From: Loripinus fragilis
Taxonomy: Eukaryota; Mollusca; Bivalvia; Lucinida; Lucinidae
DNA: 64,000 bases
Reading direction: 5' to 3'
Assembly (NCBI GenBank): GCA_964019695.1
Contig: OZ026524.1
Coordinates: forward strand, 18,531,509 to 18,595,508
The notes below the pieces were generated by a model. It did no database searches. It was not told the DNA's origin and worked only from the letters and a program-made list of their open reading frames with translations. This document shows positions 24,650 to 36,862 of this stretch, in pieces; positions within the stretch are counted from its first letter, which is position 1, and every line of letters begins with the position of its first letter. The position numbers and the translations under genes were made by a program.

Positions 24650-24800
24650 CGATACTTTACGTCCCGTCAACAATCTTTCAGTTATAAAGGGACAAGTAAG
24701 GATTAATGGGTCTTGCTCAAGAAAACAACGCAGTGAAGCCAGTGATGCTCAAACTCGTGGCCTCCCTGCCTCGAGTCAAGCAATCTACCACTGAGGGGGT
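24650..24800 (-). mobile_element. SINE1, diverged, minus strand
   Basis: The tail 'ttgattcgatactttacgtc' (reverse of the SINE1 tail), 'caacaatctttcagttataa' and a degraded tRNA-like head ending 'tctaccactga' match SINE1. Confidence 0.7.
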
Positions 24801-24869
24801 TAGTTGAAACAAAGTGATAGAAAAGGTGGTGAGATGAGTTTGTACAGTGTAAGAAGGAGTGATAGTTTA

Positions 24870-26030
24870 GATAAAAGATAAAACCAGGGGCTGGTATTTA
24901 GGGGGACACATGGATCACCCATCAGACAGCACTTGTAAACTGTGCCAGGGGGATGGGTATGTATGTTGGCATTGATGGCATTCCTATGGATAATAGTCTG
25001 GGAAAAAATGAGAACCTGTAATAGTCTTTGAGAGTCCGGATCCATCTGTATGCCAATGAGTGGATGTGTCTTGATGTTCTGGTGTTTTGAAGAAGGTAAA
25101 GTAATTCAGGGATATCTACAATGTCGTATGTAACCTTTCACATCATCATGAATCGGCTATCAATGTGTCGTTGGTCTAACTGGCGCCAGTTTAGGTCCTT
25201 CAGCATAGCACTCTTGCAGCCTACCTTGCAACCCGTCTTTGGACTGCTTCCACTTTATTTATATAATATCTGTAGTGGTGTGGGGATACCATACTGTTGA
25301 AGCGTACTCCAACTGAGGCCTAAATAGAGTTTTGTATGAAGCTGATTTAAGGTCCTTGTTATGGACTCGTATATTTCTTTTAAGAAAGCCAAGAGTTTGG
25401 CTTGACTTTTTTGTGGTGATATGTTTGGTCCATGAGAGGTCGTCCGCAATGTTGACCACTAAGTATTTTGCTGTGGAGACACTCTCCAGATCTACATTAT
25501 GTGGAATGTACCTAGTGTTAAAGGGTTTTGCATTGCCCATCTGCATGTTTTTAGCTAGTTCATCAATTAACATTATATTGCGTCTATCAGGATCTCTTTT
25601 CTCGAAAGCCATGCTGCATTTCATTAAATATGTCCAGTTCAGTGAAGTGTTTAACAATGCTAGAAGAATTAATATGCTCCAAAATTTTGAACACATCAGA
25701 AGTCAGTGAGATTTGGATGGACTGGATTGTTCGCCTTTTTTGCAAATTGGGGAAACGTTTGCTTCTTTCCAAATGTCTGGTATTTTTTCCAGTATTTATT
25801 GATCCTTAGAAAAAATGCTACAGAATGGGCGCTAATTCCTTGTGTAATGTTTGTAGGTAAATAGGTTTGAATTTGTCTGGCCCTGCAGCCTTGTGTGGGT
25901 TCAAGCATACAAATAGCTTGTTAATGCCTTCAGCATCTATGCTTATGTCAGGCATTTTGGGTGGGGACTGGGTTGGAATGGTAAGTTGGCCTACATCAGT
26001 GAATGGCCGAGTAATTTCCTAATTTGATGA
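24870..26030 (-). pseudogene. Decayed non-LTR (LINE) reverse transcriptase
   Basis: Minus-strand frames, joined across several frameshifts and stops, give reverse-transcriptase blocks in order: K-A-A-G-P-D-K-F (finger), SLTSDVFKILEHINSSSIVK, MQHGFREKRS, a thumb-side LVVNIADDLSWTKHI, TLGFLKRNIRVHNKDL and YKTLFRPQLEYASTVW, then H-I-D-S-R-F and a TRTSRHIHSLAYRW tail. The order and motifs are those of the C-terminal part of CR1/jockey-like LINE ORF2 proteins. The catalytic YADD block is deleted between GFREKRS and the thumb. The element is dead and lies in intron 8. Confidence 0.85.
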
Positions 26031-26141
26031 GGGTTATAATTTTGCAAAAATCCTCGCAAAATTTTCTGAATTTACGTCATTGTTACCACATAGTGTCACC
26101 CACCCAAGCAAATACTCTAGAAAAAGTGATGCAAAACTCAC

Positions 26142-26291
26142 CCTAATTGCTCCATTTATATGTCTGTATTCATCCCATTCTGTAACGTCTTGGCAGCGTT
26201 CAGGAGAGAACTGGATCTTGTAAATATTTCCGTCAACATTTGGTAACTCTGACACTGTTATACCATTGACGAAAACACCTTCTAAATCCAC
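26142..26291 (-). CDS. Exon 8: beta-rich segment, phase 0-0
   Basis: The exon is exactly 50 codons between ATACACCAG/GTGGAT and TTAGG/GTGAGT. It encodes VDLEGVFVNGITVSELP, then IYKIQFSPERCQDVTEWDEY and a HINGAIR end. The alternation of hydrophobic strands and one cysteine suggest part of an extracellular beta domain. The family is not recognised. It continues in phase into exon 9. The decayed LINE starts only about 110 bp downstream in the intron, and a (GAT)n microsatellite lies 59 bp upstream. Confidence 0.78.
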
Positions 26292-26349
26292 CTGGTGTAT
26301 AAAATGAGGATAAATCAGCACATGAAACAATTTCTTTAATTACGTTGGC

Positions 26350-26391
<42 letters not shown>
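26350..26391. repeat. (GAT)n microsatellite
   Basis: There are 14 GAT/ATG units 59 bp upstream of exon 8. The poly-Ile frame on the minus strand is an artefact. Confidence 0.95.
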
Positions 26392-27449
26392 CAACTGCTC
26401 AAAGAAAGAATTGACAAGAAATATCTTCGAAAAAGATATTAGGGGGCTCTCAAATACTAACAATTTTAACACAAACTAATTCGCTGGTTTAAGACAGAAA
26501 CATTAATCAAAGTATCAGTTCGTTCAGGTCTGATAGATACGTGACAATAAAGTTAAGTCAAAATACATCTTACCTCTTTATTTGAGCCCCATTCTCACAC
26601 AGAGATGTAGCAAGCTAGCTATTCTTATCAGCTGTATGGTTTTATCTTTTGGTGTATCCTACAGGGGAAATTGCATGTTAAACACGGCTGATACGCCGAT
26701 CTACTTCAGTGAATGACTGAGTAATTTCCTATATAGGCGAAGGTTATATTTTGCAAAACTTCGCATCTGCTACACGAACGGATATGCCAATAGTCAATAG
26801 AAAATGTAACCACTCGAATTTCATAAATGGGAACTGATGTAAAAACACTTTTAGTCAATTTTACTCAACAAAACAATCTTATTTCTTCTATTTTTTTTCA
26901 ATGTGAAATTAAGAATTTTCCTATGAAAATTGAAGAATGTTTTTTTCACTGGAAATTTAACCAAATAATGGCCACAAAATCAGCCAAAATATCCCCTGGA
27001 AATACACTATACTTTTCAAATACTATGAAACAGACTATAATTGTGTCTAGATGTGCGACTTGGAAAAGTTACAGATATTTATGGTACTTGATTGTATCGA
27101 TTCCTGATCTTTGCACCCCTACTTACTTAAATAACGAGTCTTTCAGGATTAATTGAGTTATTTTTAATGTAAGTTTATAATGCACGTCTTTACTGTGTGC
27201 AAGGCATGTAAATAATGATAATCGAGCAATTTACCAATGCGGAAACAGGAATTGACCTATGTTGGGAAATACATTAAAATTTTGCATCTTTTATTTGCTC
27301 ATGACTTGGTCCGTAAATAAACGGAAAACGGTAAGAGATACCCATATGTATAGATTTACCACAACTTTGGGAAATGACCTTTGGATCATTCTTTTTCAAA
27401 AGGTAGATGCCTAACGCGTTAAATGAGCCAGTCAGGCTGGAATACATGT
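26392..27449. other. Intron 7 stretch, small R1 fragment only
   Basis: 27,078-27,128 is a 50-bp R1 3' end (tggtacttgattgtatcgat ... ttacttact). Nothing else is recognised. Confidence 0.5.
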
Positions 27450-27652
27450 ATTATGTTTCATTTGCTTCTTTACTTCCCAGTCAACATTTTAGTTATGTTG
27501 GGACAGGTCATCCTGGGTTAAACCAGTACTAAGCAAGGATAAAATTAATGTTTCTTGCTCAAGGACACAACACAGTGACAGTGGAGAGGCTCTAACCGCG
27601 GCGCCTTAGTCTCGAGTCAAACACTCTACCACTAAACCACTGCGCTCCCACT
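27450..27652 (-). mobile_element. SINE1, minus strand
   Basis: The tail side 'tttgcttctttacttcccag', the body 'ggttaaaccagtactaagca' and a tRNA-like head (gtggtttagtggtagagtgt on the minus strand) match SINE1. Confidence 0.8.
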
Positions 27653-27713
27653 TGGGCTGAAACATCTATGTGTATCACAATTTTGTAGTCAATGTGATTG
27701 CAATACTAGAATG

Positions 27714-27893
27714 GACAAAAAATAACATACAACAAAACATAGAACAGTTACAGACTCCCACAATGGGAGTAACAATAAAGAAAAAGTCAACAACAACAGA
27801 ACAACCGCCTTAGAACGGACGGCGGCCTAAGCCACCGGGGGGAGGGGGGGGGGCTTAAATGCATTTTACTGGTACTAAATCTTCGCCCTAGAT
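27714..27893 (-). repeat. R2 repeat, minus strand
   Basis: This is the reverse complement of 42,660-42,845: 'cccacaatgggagtaac', 'cttagaacggacggc', then 'aaatgcattttactggtacc'-like. A G/C-rich slip (gggggaggggggggggc) lies inside. Confidence 0.8.
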
Positions 27894-27894
27894 T

Positions 27895-28110
27895 CCGAAA
27901 GGCTGTTTCAAACCAGTCTCGTTAACTACAGTGGCTAGCTAGAAAATTGAAATTTCACCTGTAGCAAGTTTACAAATGATACTTACCAAGAAGCAAAAAA
28001 CAAAAACGCTGATCAGTCTGCGCGGATGCGCAGGCTGGTCTGCGCCTGTGTTGTTCGCAAAACCCCAAAGACAGGTTTTCTCACGTCGAGGCCCATATGT
28101 GTATATGCGA
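27895..28110. mobile_element. MITE-B copy 2
   Basis: The 'tttcaaaccagtctcg' and 'gctagctagaaaattgaaat' blocks, the core 'cagtctgcgcggatgcgcag' and the right end 'gacaggttttctcacgtcga' match the other copies. The left end is truncated. Confidence 0.8.
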
Positions 28111-30489
28111 TAAATACTAAATGATTCGGACGACGACAGCATTAATCAGCGGTACTACATATACAACAAGTGGAACAGAGGGAACTGCATATTAAAATTC
28201 ATCAAATAAAACAAAACAATTAGTACATATAACAATATCATAGCTAAAAAATATAAATTCAAAGTGATGCTTGAAAATTTAACTTTATCTAGTTGGAATC
28301 AATACAACACAATCCAGAACATGAGCTAACCATCTTACGACTACGCCACTGGCTAAGCAGTATAAGAAGAGTGTAGAGAATTCAGAACATTTCAGCGTTT
28401 GTTTTGAATTTCCTGTTTTTTGTAACTAATGCCTATGCTACATATTCCACGGGAATCGTAGGATTTATTTGTCTACGATTATCGGTACGATTTTCAGGCA
28501 TCATTGGCGGCTCGAAACTACAACGTATGTGTTTACATTACTTACACTCACCCTGCTATTTCATTTGGCGACATAACAGGACAGTCCTTACAGACACATT
28601 TGGGAAGTCATACGGAAACTGCAAACTCATGGTGCAGTCACCTCGGCACAAAAATTGTGCGATGCCTGTGCTATGTTCTTGCGGGTTCCTTACAATTAAC
28701 TCAAGAGCCCACGATCATGTTTTGTGCCCAAATAACTATCTAAAAGTTTGTGGTGTCCTCAAGATCAGAGTGTAGTCCCAGTATGGGGACTACGTACGAG
28801 TCTACGGGCTATAGGCTTACAATTTTTAAAATAAATGTCATAGTGCAGAGTTGAACAAAAATCGTAGAGACTACGATGCCCATGAATCCCTATGATGACC
28901 ACATGGTCTCCCTGTGGTGGCCGCAGAAAGAGGGTAATTTCGAGATGTTACCGGCATCATAACGTCATAGGAAGGAAAATGTGACAGAGGCATTATAGCA
29001 ATGACTTGAAAAAAGGAAGTAAGTATGGTCAAGAAAGACCACACCCACACACTGTAGTCCAACCTAGAGAACCTCGAAGAAGAGCCATAGAAAACCAACA
29101 GCCACTGGACAGCAGGACGACAACCAAAACAAAGCAACCAGCTCTCTCGTTCTCGTCAAGATCATACAACACCAAAACAAAGACCAAACAAAGAAATCCC
29201 ACATGCAATGGGGGTCACCAACGGCATCAGAATTACCACCCAGAACGGAGAGGAGCCCAAGCCATCATCTAATGACCAGGTCACACACTCACGGACTGGA
29301 CGCCGGATTAGCCACGAATACTATCAGGCATCATTCGTGGCAATCCGTATTGGTCTGTAGCTTTCTGTATTGCAACCGTAATCATACGTAGTAGTAGTTA
29401 ATCATACGTATATAGTGCATCCAGATCGGACTACGAAAATTGGCATTTCCGGGGTCATCCGTGAGATTTAATCTGTAGTAGAACGGGCGAGGTGATCGGT
29501 GAATGTGTAACCTGGGCATTACTGGCGCAAATTCTTCACCCTAAATTTTGCCGTTGACATACAATAAAACTTGTTAAGCCCGCATGTAGGCCTCCAGCTA
29601 ATGCAATGCAACATTACACAGACACAATCCAATCAGATCAAGATATTGTGATTAAACAGAGAAAAAGGCCCATATTTCACAGACAGTCAGAGCTATAGAA
29701 ACCCTCAAAATGAGTCATGGTGAGGCCGGCCAAATACAAGCATCAGGAACCAACAAATTGATTAAAGCTTTACTTCAGGGCATCAATTTGTCTGGGGCCT
29801 GACCCACCAATGCCATAACAGAGGAAACCATAGCAATAAACAGCGACCGGGCCTACAAGCTGGCAACCAGACCACTGCACAAAAACATGTCCCATCCTAC
29901 ACCCTCCCCCAGACGCTCACTCATACATCAAACCTATCACTAAAACCATGCTCCAACAATTATAACCAGAAATGTCCACGCTGTATACTAGCGCCACGTT
30001 ATATGTAGCATAGTTGCTTGGTTTAACAATTCTGTAATATTTTACATGTAAATATTTGACTTTCATAGCAAAACATTAATCCTATCAGTTGCACATGAGT
30101 AAATTTATATGGGGTACCCTTCGATTCTTGGCTCTAAATACAGTCTGCTGCATTTTATACTGTAGAGTGCTGTTTCTGTGTGTCTGGGAATGTTTGATCA
30201 TCAATAAAAGCATTTTTGGCAATTTAAAATACTAAATGTGGCTATACGGCCAAAATATGACTGTGGTGCTTGCTCTGGAAATGCATTAGAGTTTTACTTT
30301 CTTTTTTATATACACAACCTTGAAGCTGATTATTGTTATATCTAAGTGGGAGGCAGGTATTGGGTTGTTAATGTTGCACATGATAATGGGGAATTCCTCA
30401 TGATTTAGAAATATTTGACATAGGTCCAGATAAGGAAATTTATTTGCGTAAAATTTTAATTATTTTCTTACCCATTAATTTAAACATGT
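28111..30489. other. Intron 7 stretch with an R2-like block
   Basis: 29,030-29,290 is related to R2 (minus strand), sharing 'caaagcaaccagctctc'. The overlapping open frames have no recognisable protein family. The remainder shows nothing recognised. Confidence 0.4.
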
Positions 30490-30625
30490 GTTTTTGGTGC
30501 TTAAAAGAACCGTCTCATTGAGACGGTTCTTTTGAGTACCCACAACATATGTTTTGGATTAGAAATAAAGAAAATAATTTTCTAATACGCACTCTTATCT
30601 GGAGGCCTGATTTGAGTAGCTTGCT
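30490..30625 (+). repeat. Hairpin family H1, copy 2
   Basis: The perfect stem-loop aagaaccgtctcattgagac plus ggttctt is followed by 'gtacccacaacatatgtttt' and 'cactcttatctggaggcctg'. Confidence 0.8.
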
Positions 30626-33054
30626 CATGCACACTGTCCAGCAGAGGCATCAGACATTGTACATTTTGTCATAAAATTGTCGTCGAAAATGTGGTGTCCG
30701 AGAAGATTTCTATGCTGTTGGCTTTCATATGTAACATAAATTTATTACTATATTTCTCAATAATCCACAACAACATCTATTGTCCTGATTAAGACTGAAG
30801 AGATTTGGCTTTTATCTTTGAAACTTTACACAATTAGAGTTTATCTTCTGCTGGGGTCTCCAAAGAATAGTGGTTTGCAACCTTTGCATCAACAAACCAG
30901 AAAATAAAATACAAGATGAATGACCTGACCCATACAAAACCATTGCTTTGATTTTCAAATCTATGCTTTCACATGTTTCAAGCGAAGCTGATTTAATGTT
31001 GTTTACAGACGTAGCTTAGCAGAATTTATCATTAGACTACGATACCTGTGATTTTGATTCGTAGATGTGTGTCCGATGTGTATCTGTTTCATTGGCCAGG
31101 AAGACGCGATTCAAATAATTCTGAGTAGGCACTGAAATTATAAACATAATATATGCAAGTATAGACTGCTTGCAAGGCTAATTATACGCTTCCAAAGCAC
31201 AAGAGATGTTGGCACTTATCGCATATCAATCTGAACTGTCTCGACCAATTCCATGGAATCAGACCTCAGATGTACATCGATGATCTTCCTTGATGACGTA
31301 ATGCTGACGTTACATAACGTGACACTGACGTCACAGAAACCATGCCAACACAATGACAATTGTGAAGGCAGCAAAGCAAATGGTTAAAAATGAAGTTTAT
31401 TTTTTTAATCATAAACTTCGTATATTCTGTTGATAACACATTTCTGGTAATTAAAATAATGGCTTTTATTAAGACTGGACCCAGATGCTACAGTACTAGT
31501 TTCCCTTACACCAGTTCTGGCTAATTAAATGGAGCTTTTCCATACATAGTACTACACCTTACATACATCCAAGGGTTGATTCCCGAATTGAGTCAAAGTT
31601 ATCGGATAGATTGCATACATCCATATAAACGTACCCAGCGGGGTTAGTGTTCTCAACTGTGGTCTATGTCTTCAGTTTGATATGCGAGTACGAATGGTCT
31701 GGCGAGTCTTCGCTGTTGTGCAGACTCGCCTAAGGTTCCGTTGCTCACAATGTGACAAGTACAATGAATAGAATTTTGCTCATTTATTCTCCCATTTATT
31801 GTTGCTTACGAGAAGTCTTCAACACAACTTACCCAATTAGATTTGTGTTAATAGTTTAACTTCTAATGGTCAGTTGTTTACGCCAATGGTCAGGTGTGAA
31901 CAATATGATATTTTGATTTTCGTGCTGTATATTCATCAAGTAAAACATATAAGCATACACAATTTACAATTCATCCAATGTTTTGAAACATGTTTCAGGC
32001 GCGTTTAAGAAACATCTTCTTATGTTTGATTGAAAAACAAACCATGATAATAGTAACTTTTGGGGAGGTTCCATATATTTTGTTTACCTCCCTATAGTTC
32101 GTACAACTGATTATTCAAAACTCTAGTCCATAGGACTTTGAAATTGAAATTAAACTGTTGTACATACCATGACTAGGGGTTCATGTATGTGTCCACTCAA
32201 ATTAATGGTGCGTTACTATCTTACCCCATAGAAGCCTAGCGTCCTTTATTAAGTGCGGACCTAAGTCGGTATGTGATAAAGGTCTTCACTGTGAAATAAC
32301 ATTCGGCTTAAACGAATTAGGTAGGGCAACATATTCTCACCCAGAAAGTATACAGACGCCGCTTCAAACCAGGACGGCAACCTAGATGCTGAGGCTAAAC
32401 CACATGGGCGGGAATCATCACACCTGGTAGTACATGTCGTGTTTTGTAGTTCCTCTCCATAGACTGTCTCGGAATCATCCAGGCATAAGCAACTGAAACC
32501 CTGAAGATATGTATTTAATGGTAGCTCTGATTAGTCATAAGTTGTAGAATTAAAATTTTCCTAACTGTCATACTGAGTTGACCCTTTCAACAGGGTGTCC
32601 CAGAAAAAAAATGAAACCCTCTTTCAGTTCATTATCACTCTAAACGTATCCACGATACCTATAACGTACATTTTGGTCGGAAATTCAATAATTTATTTTA
32701 TCCTAAGCAGTTAATTCAATGCATATCAAATGTGAATAAAATTGTATTTTTCTAAAGTGAAAAAATATCAGATATTATGCTACGCATGTTGTAACGTCAA
32801 CATCAAACATAATGACGTCACCGTTTGTACTGACGTATCGTCAGTTTTCACGTGAAGCCTATTCTAAGGCACACTCAATAGACTTTCTTTAAGTGCTGAT
32901 TTTGTTTTGTGTTTCAGTCATTTAAATGTTATTCGAAGCCACTAACTAGGTGTTCGTTATACCCAATGTTATACCCAATAAACACACTAAAAATGTCAAC
33001 TCGAACGAGAAACGACCAGGGAAAAAGTTAGCCTGTCCTTTCTGTATTTCCATC
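30626..33054. other. Intron 7 stretch with a TGACGT cluster and a MITE core
   Basis: At 31,290-31,335 four TGACGT/ACGTCA motifs lie close together. 31,700-31,740 is a small inverted repeat (ggcgagtcttcgctgttg ... actcgcc) like that at 62.7 kb. No exon completing the WSC domain was found. Confidence 0.4.
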
Positions 33055-33215
33055 GAGTACAAAATAAAAACAAAATTTACCTTTTTTAGGCACAAATCAA
33101 GTATATTTCATCTCGTGCGGTGAAAATATCAACATTTTCACTTGTGCTACACGCTCTTGAAAAATACTGATTTTTTCACCTGACTCTATGAAATATATTC
33201 ACCTCAATAAAGTAA
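33055..33215. repeat. Foldback MITE related to 61.0 kb
   Basis: Arms 'gtatatttcatctcgtgcgg' and 'actctatgaaatatattcac' face each other, with 'atcaacattttcac' inside. The layout equals that of 61,020-61,190. Confidence 0.6.
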
Positions 33216-33224
33216 ATTTCCTCT

Positions 33225-33545
33225 ATTTGTCACATGATATTGCGTCTGGGAGTGTTATAACACCATGCAATAAAATCGATAAACCACTAGTGGCTTACAG
33301 ATTCTAGTTATATTGTGTATTGACAGTCGTTATAACGTCGTGTATATATGATAAAATCTAAGCGTTTTCACGCAAAAATGCGATTTCAAAGTAGTTTTGG
33401 GGTCATATGATAAATATAATCCAACATTTGTGCTCCAGACCTGTTTTATAGATTTCATTAAATTTGTTGCAAAAATGATAAATTGCTCGGCAAGTCTCAC
33501 ATTATATCACTTTCCCCCAACTCTTTTAATAAGTGCAATAAAACA
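33225..33545 (+). repeat. R3 repeat copy 3
   Basis: It matches 19,885-20,180 along its length, including 'cgataaaccactagtggctt' and 'ataaaacatgagcacttatg'. Confidence 0.75.
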
Positions 33546-33844
33546 TGAGCACTTATGTTAGATCCACTGCATACAAAATCTTAAGCGGGTCCTATTGACT
33601 CGGATATCCAGTAATGATAATTTTAGGTAAAACTCTCATCATGTGGACATCGAGCTGAAGAGAATTGCTATTTGATTATGGTTCTCATGGTTTAAGAGAG
33701 TCGATCTATATTTATCATATTGGCAATATCTAGCTAAAAACTGTATGTTGTCATAAAAAAAAAATATACTTATGGGACAGATTCCTGCTGTTAAACATTT
33801 ATTAAATGCACAGTTTGCCATATGAGTATGTCTTGTTTTTTTTA

Positions 33845-33990
33845 ACCATTTGTTTAAACATTTGTTCTGGTGCTCATAAGAACCATTGCATTTAACCGGT
33901 TCTTTTTAAGTATCCATAACATATGTTTTACCTGAGAAATGGGAAAATCAACTTTTGATTGCGCACCCTTATCTGAAGGCTTTCCAACAA
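33845..33990 (+). repeat. Hairpin family H1, copy 3
   Basis: The stem-loop has decayed (aagaaccattgcatttaacc then ggttcttt), but the flanks 'catatgttttacctgagaaa' and 'cacccttatctgaaggc' are those of H1. Confidence 0.65.
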
Positions 33991-34179
33991 TTCTTTTGAA
34001 ATTATTTACTAAATAGCCATACAGTCATGCTCTGATGTAAAAAGCAATATCATTCTTTAAACCAGGACCTGTGTGACTTCCTTACTTGTGTCATTTGGTA
34101 CATGATGGTCTCTACAAAACAAGTGTCTGTCCCAGGTGATCTAATTCATTTAATGAAAGTGATCTATATGGTAAGGGCC

Positions 34180-34428
34180 TGTACGCGAGAAAACCTGTCT
34201 TGGGGGAGGGGGGGGGGTGCGAACAACACAAGGGCAGATCAGCCTGCGCATCCGCGCAGTCTGATCAGCGCCTTTGTTGTTTGCGTTATTAAAGTACCAT
34301 ATCTAAGCTTGTTACAAGCGAAATTTGAGTTTTTCTAGCTAGTCTCTGTAGCTGAGCAGACTGGCTTGAATCTCACTTTGTCGGAAACCCCGAAGACAGG
34401 TTTTGTCATGACGAGGCCCATAAAGTAT
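34180..34428. mobile_element. MITE-B copy 3
   Basis: The left end 'gggcctgtacgcgagaaaac' and the right end 'gacaggttttgtcatgacga' plus ggccc are inverted. The core is in the opposite orientation to copy 4. Confidence 0.8.
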
Positions 34429-34430
34429 GA

Positions 34431-34480
34431 GTACTCACCTGTAAGCTGAAGTAAAAGACTGAATGAGACAAACATTTAAA
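34431..34480 (-). pseudogene. Decayed copy of the WSC exon end (exon 7)
   Basis: On the minus strand the segment reads CLSHSVFYF-SLQ and ends in a GTGAGTACTC donor-like site. This matches CLAHSVFYFGM-VSDSQ and GTAAGTACTC of exon 7 with an internal deletion. The YRGCY half is missing. Confidence 0.65.
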
Positions 34481-34717
34481 CGGGACGCGCCATGAGAAAG
34501 TCTGTCTTCGGGGTTTCTGACAAAGTGAGATTCAAACCAGTCTGCTCAGCTACAGAGACTACTTAGAAAATTGAAATTTCGCTTGCATCAAGTTCGGACG
34601 TCATACTTTCCAATAAGCGAATAACAAAGGCGCTGATCAGACTGCGCGGATGCGCAGGCTGGTCTGCGCCTTTGTTTTTCGTAAACCACGAAAGACAGGT
34701 TTTCCACGTCGTGACCC
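34481..34717. mobile_element. MITE-B copy 4 with AAA target duplication
   Basis: The 237-bp element starts CGGGACGCGCCATGAG and ends CACGTCGTGACCC. It splits a duplicated sequence whose empty version is at 35,320-35,338. Comparison gives a 3-bp duplication, AAA (34,478-34,480 and 34,718-34,720). GGG ends with 3-bp duplication fit PIF/Harbinger-type elements (inference). Confidence 0.85.
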
Positions 34718-35120
34718 AAATTATTTAGAACATGATAATCCCTAAGCACAAGTGTCTTGACCCGGAGATCTTATGATAATGAATGGGCTCTTACCTGTGA
34801 TGCAGACATTATGCTAAATTCTAACACACCTCGCCTATAGAGCCAATGCTAAAAAAGTGTGATATATCAAAAAATGATTCACAGTTTTGAAATCGCGAGG
34901 AAAGTACGTGCTAGTTGACGTCATTTATGACTGGAAAATGACGTCATTTATAACGTTAGACGGTGTAACGTCGTTTTTACGCTTGAAAGACGTTACAAAA
35001 ACATGGAAACGTTTGAGACGTAGTCTAAGTATTGGCGGGAGTTCTTCAGTGCAATGGCGGAAAGTTGGAAGAAGCTGAAGATTTCAAATGTGTTTTCGTC
35101 GTTTATCTTGTGTTAGAATC
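34718..35120. other. Intron 7 stretch, duplicated exon 7 flank and TGACGTCA motifs
   Basis: 34,730-34,800 resembles 34,090-34,160. Two perfect TGACGTCA sites lie at 34,918 and 34,947, with further ACGT motifs following. The 63-residue open frame here has no recognisable family. Confidence 0.4.
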
Positions 35121-35293
35121 GAAATAGATCAGCTCCAGTGCGTGAATTGTTGTGTGATAATTCACTGTTTGTCGGTAAGTTTTACGAAGATAAATCACTC
35201 GCGCTGCGCGCTCGTGATTTGATCTTCTTTACAACTGACCTCCAAACAGTGAATTATTAAACAACAATTCACGCACTGGAGCTGATCTATTTC
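35121..35293. mobile_element. MITE-D, long terminal inverted repeats
   Basis: The ends gaaatagatcagctccagtg (continuing through 'cgtgaattgttg') are inverted perfectly over about 32 bp, with further arm similarity (aattcactgtttg/caaacagtgaatt). It is 173 bp long with a CG-rich palindromic centre (gcgctgcgcgc). It directly abuts a decayed WSC-exon fragment. Confidence 0.85.
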
Positions 35294-35345
35294 TTAAGTA
35301 AAAGACCAAATGAGATAAACATTTAAATTATTTAGGAATTGATAA
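35294..35345 (-). pseudogene. Second decayed WSC exon fragment
   Basis: The minus strand reads CLSHLVFYL, matching CLAHSVFYF of exon 7, followed by the same 'aaacatttaaattattta' flank as the copy at 34,470. It serves as the empty-site control for MITE-B copy 4. Confidence 0.6.
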
Positions 35346-35609
35346 TTCCTAAAAACAAGCAAATTCAGATACATGTAATGTATGTCCCCGCCACTTAATG
35401 TTTGTCTTTCAATATATTGGCTGTCAAGCAACACGTAAATACTGCTCAAGTATACTTCTTAAGCCGATGCTAGCGTGCGTGAGAATTAGTGCACTTTCAA
35501 TTAGTTCCCATGAACAGAGTCTGCTGGTTTCTAATATTGTAGGTTCTCTCTATGTCTGAAATATCCGTTTTTCAAGATTATTTACTAATCTTAACTGACT
35601 AAGTACACT

Positions 35610-36085
35610 AAACAAAATAAAAACTAAGTTTATTTTGTGAAAAGGATGACAAAAAGTAATCTGATGATTATATCCAAACACTATGCACAGCTTCATACCG
35701 TAACATTAACACCTGTAAAGTTTCAAAGGAATTGGAGTTTAACTGTAGGAGGAGATTCACACGCTAGACAAATAGTATCTATTCTATTTGGCATTAAACA
35801 TGACTAAGTTCATTTTGTTAAAAAAGTGAAAACAAAACAATCTTAGGATTATATCCAAACAATATGCATATCTTCAGATTATGTTTTAAACATCTGTAAA
35901 GTTTCAAAGGAATCAACGTACTGTAGGAGGAGATGCATACACAAGTATCTATTCACTTCGGCCAGAAATATTACTAAGTTCATATTGTGAAAAAAGTAAA
36001 AAAATAATCTAAGGATTATATTCTAACAATATGCCCAGCTTCAGTCCATGTTAATAACACCTGCAAAGTTTCAAAGGAATTGGAG
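35610..36085. repeat. Three-unit tandem repeat, 165-180-bp period
   Basis: The blocks 'gattatatccaaacaatatg' and 'gtaaagtttcaaaggaat' recur near 35,668/35,715, 35,848/35,897 and 36,014/36,064. The units differ by small indels. Confidence 0.8.
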
Positions 36086-36289
36086 TAAAATGCAAGGTAC
36101 ATGTACCTTCTCCTTGAAGGGGGTGGAAATACAGAGTTATTATGGAATGAGGGAATTACCAGAGGATGGAATTACGGAAGGCCAGAATGCTGAATACTAT
36201 GTCTCCTCACTTTTCTTAAAAAAATGTGGAAATAAGAAGTGCCTGGACAGGGATATCTAACTTATTATATTTCTAACGCAGCGAGCTAC

Positions 36290-36815
36290 TAGTGTATTAT
36301 ATGATTTTTCACTTTCTGTAAATGCGGCAACTTTAAAATTCATATCTGAGTGTGGTTCGGCTATTTCATCTGCTAAGGAAGGGAAATCAGGTCTTATTTA
36401 TAATTTGGCAAAGAGTGGCCCGCGCAAACGATCGTGCATTTCATGAAAATCCGAACCGTATACACACTGAAGTCACATTTATAAACCCTTAAAGCGCATT
36501 ATCACAAAATGTACGTTTTTTGTTGTAGACTAAACTCTTTGAAGCCTCATTGATAAACAGTGTGGATCCAGATCAGACTGCTCCTGTAGGAGCAGTCTGA
36601 TCTGGGTCCACAATGTTTGGCTTCCTGCTTATGTTAAATAGACATTTTCAAATGCAGTTATTTTGCTGGCGTTTTAAGGACTAAATAATGACTGAGGTGG
36701 TAGCACAAGATGATAGAGTTACTTTTGAATAAAAGCTCGCCTCCTTTTCAGCTTTTACATATGCCTAAGGTTGACTAGTCCTAATTACGCATTCATGAGG
36801 CGCCGCCTTTATAGT
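36290..36815. mobile_element. Hairpin-bearing repeat next to exon 7
   Basis: 36,557-36,616 forms a long stem (cagtgtggatccagatcaga ... tctgatctgggtccaca). The whole segment aligns with 44,440-44,880, including the end 'taattacgcattcatgaggc'. It ends about 50 bp from the exon 7 donor. Confidence 0.7.
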
Positions 36816-36862
36816 AAGCGAAAAGTCAAGTAATATTAAATGATTAAATAATGAGTACTTAC

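Noticed and set aside
26577..26680. Exon-like segment GATACACC...AAAGAG/GTAAGA on the minus strand
   Set aside because: The only long open phase hits TAA just before the donor, and the other two phases have stops.
34790..34850. 54-nt AG...GTAAGAG segment, open in phase 0-0 (HWLYRRGVLEF...)
   Set aside because: It could fit between exons 7 and 8, but it has no WSC cysteines, several alternative AGs, and lies in a decayed duplicated flank.
34887..35078. 63-codon open frame on the plus strand
   Set aside because: It covers a repeated TGACGT-rich segment beside MITE-D and has no domain.
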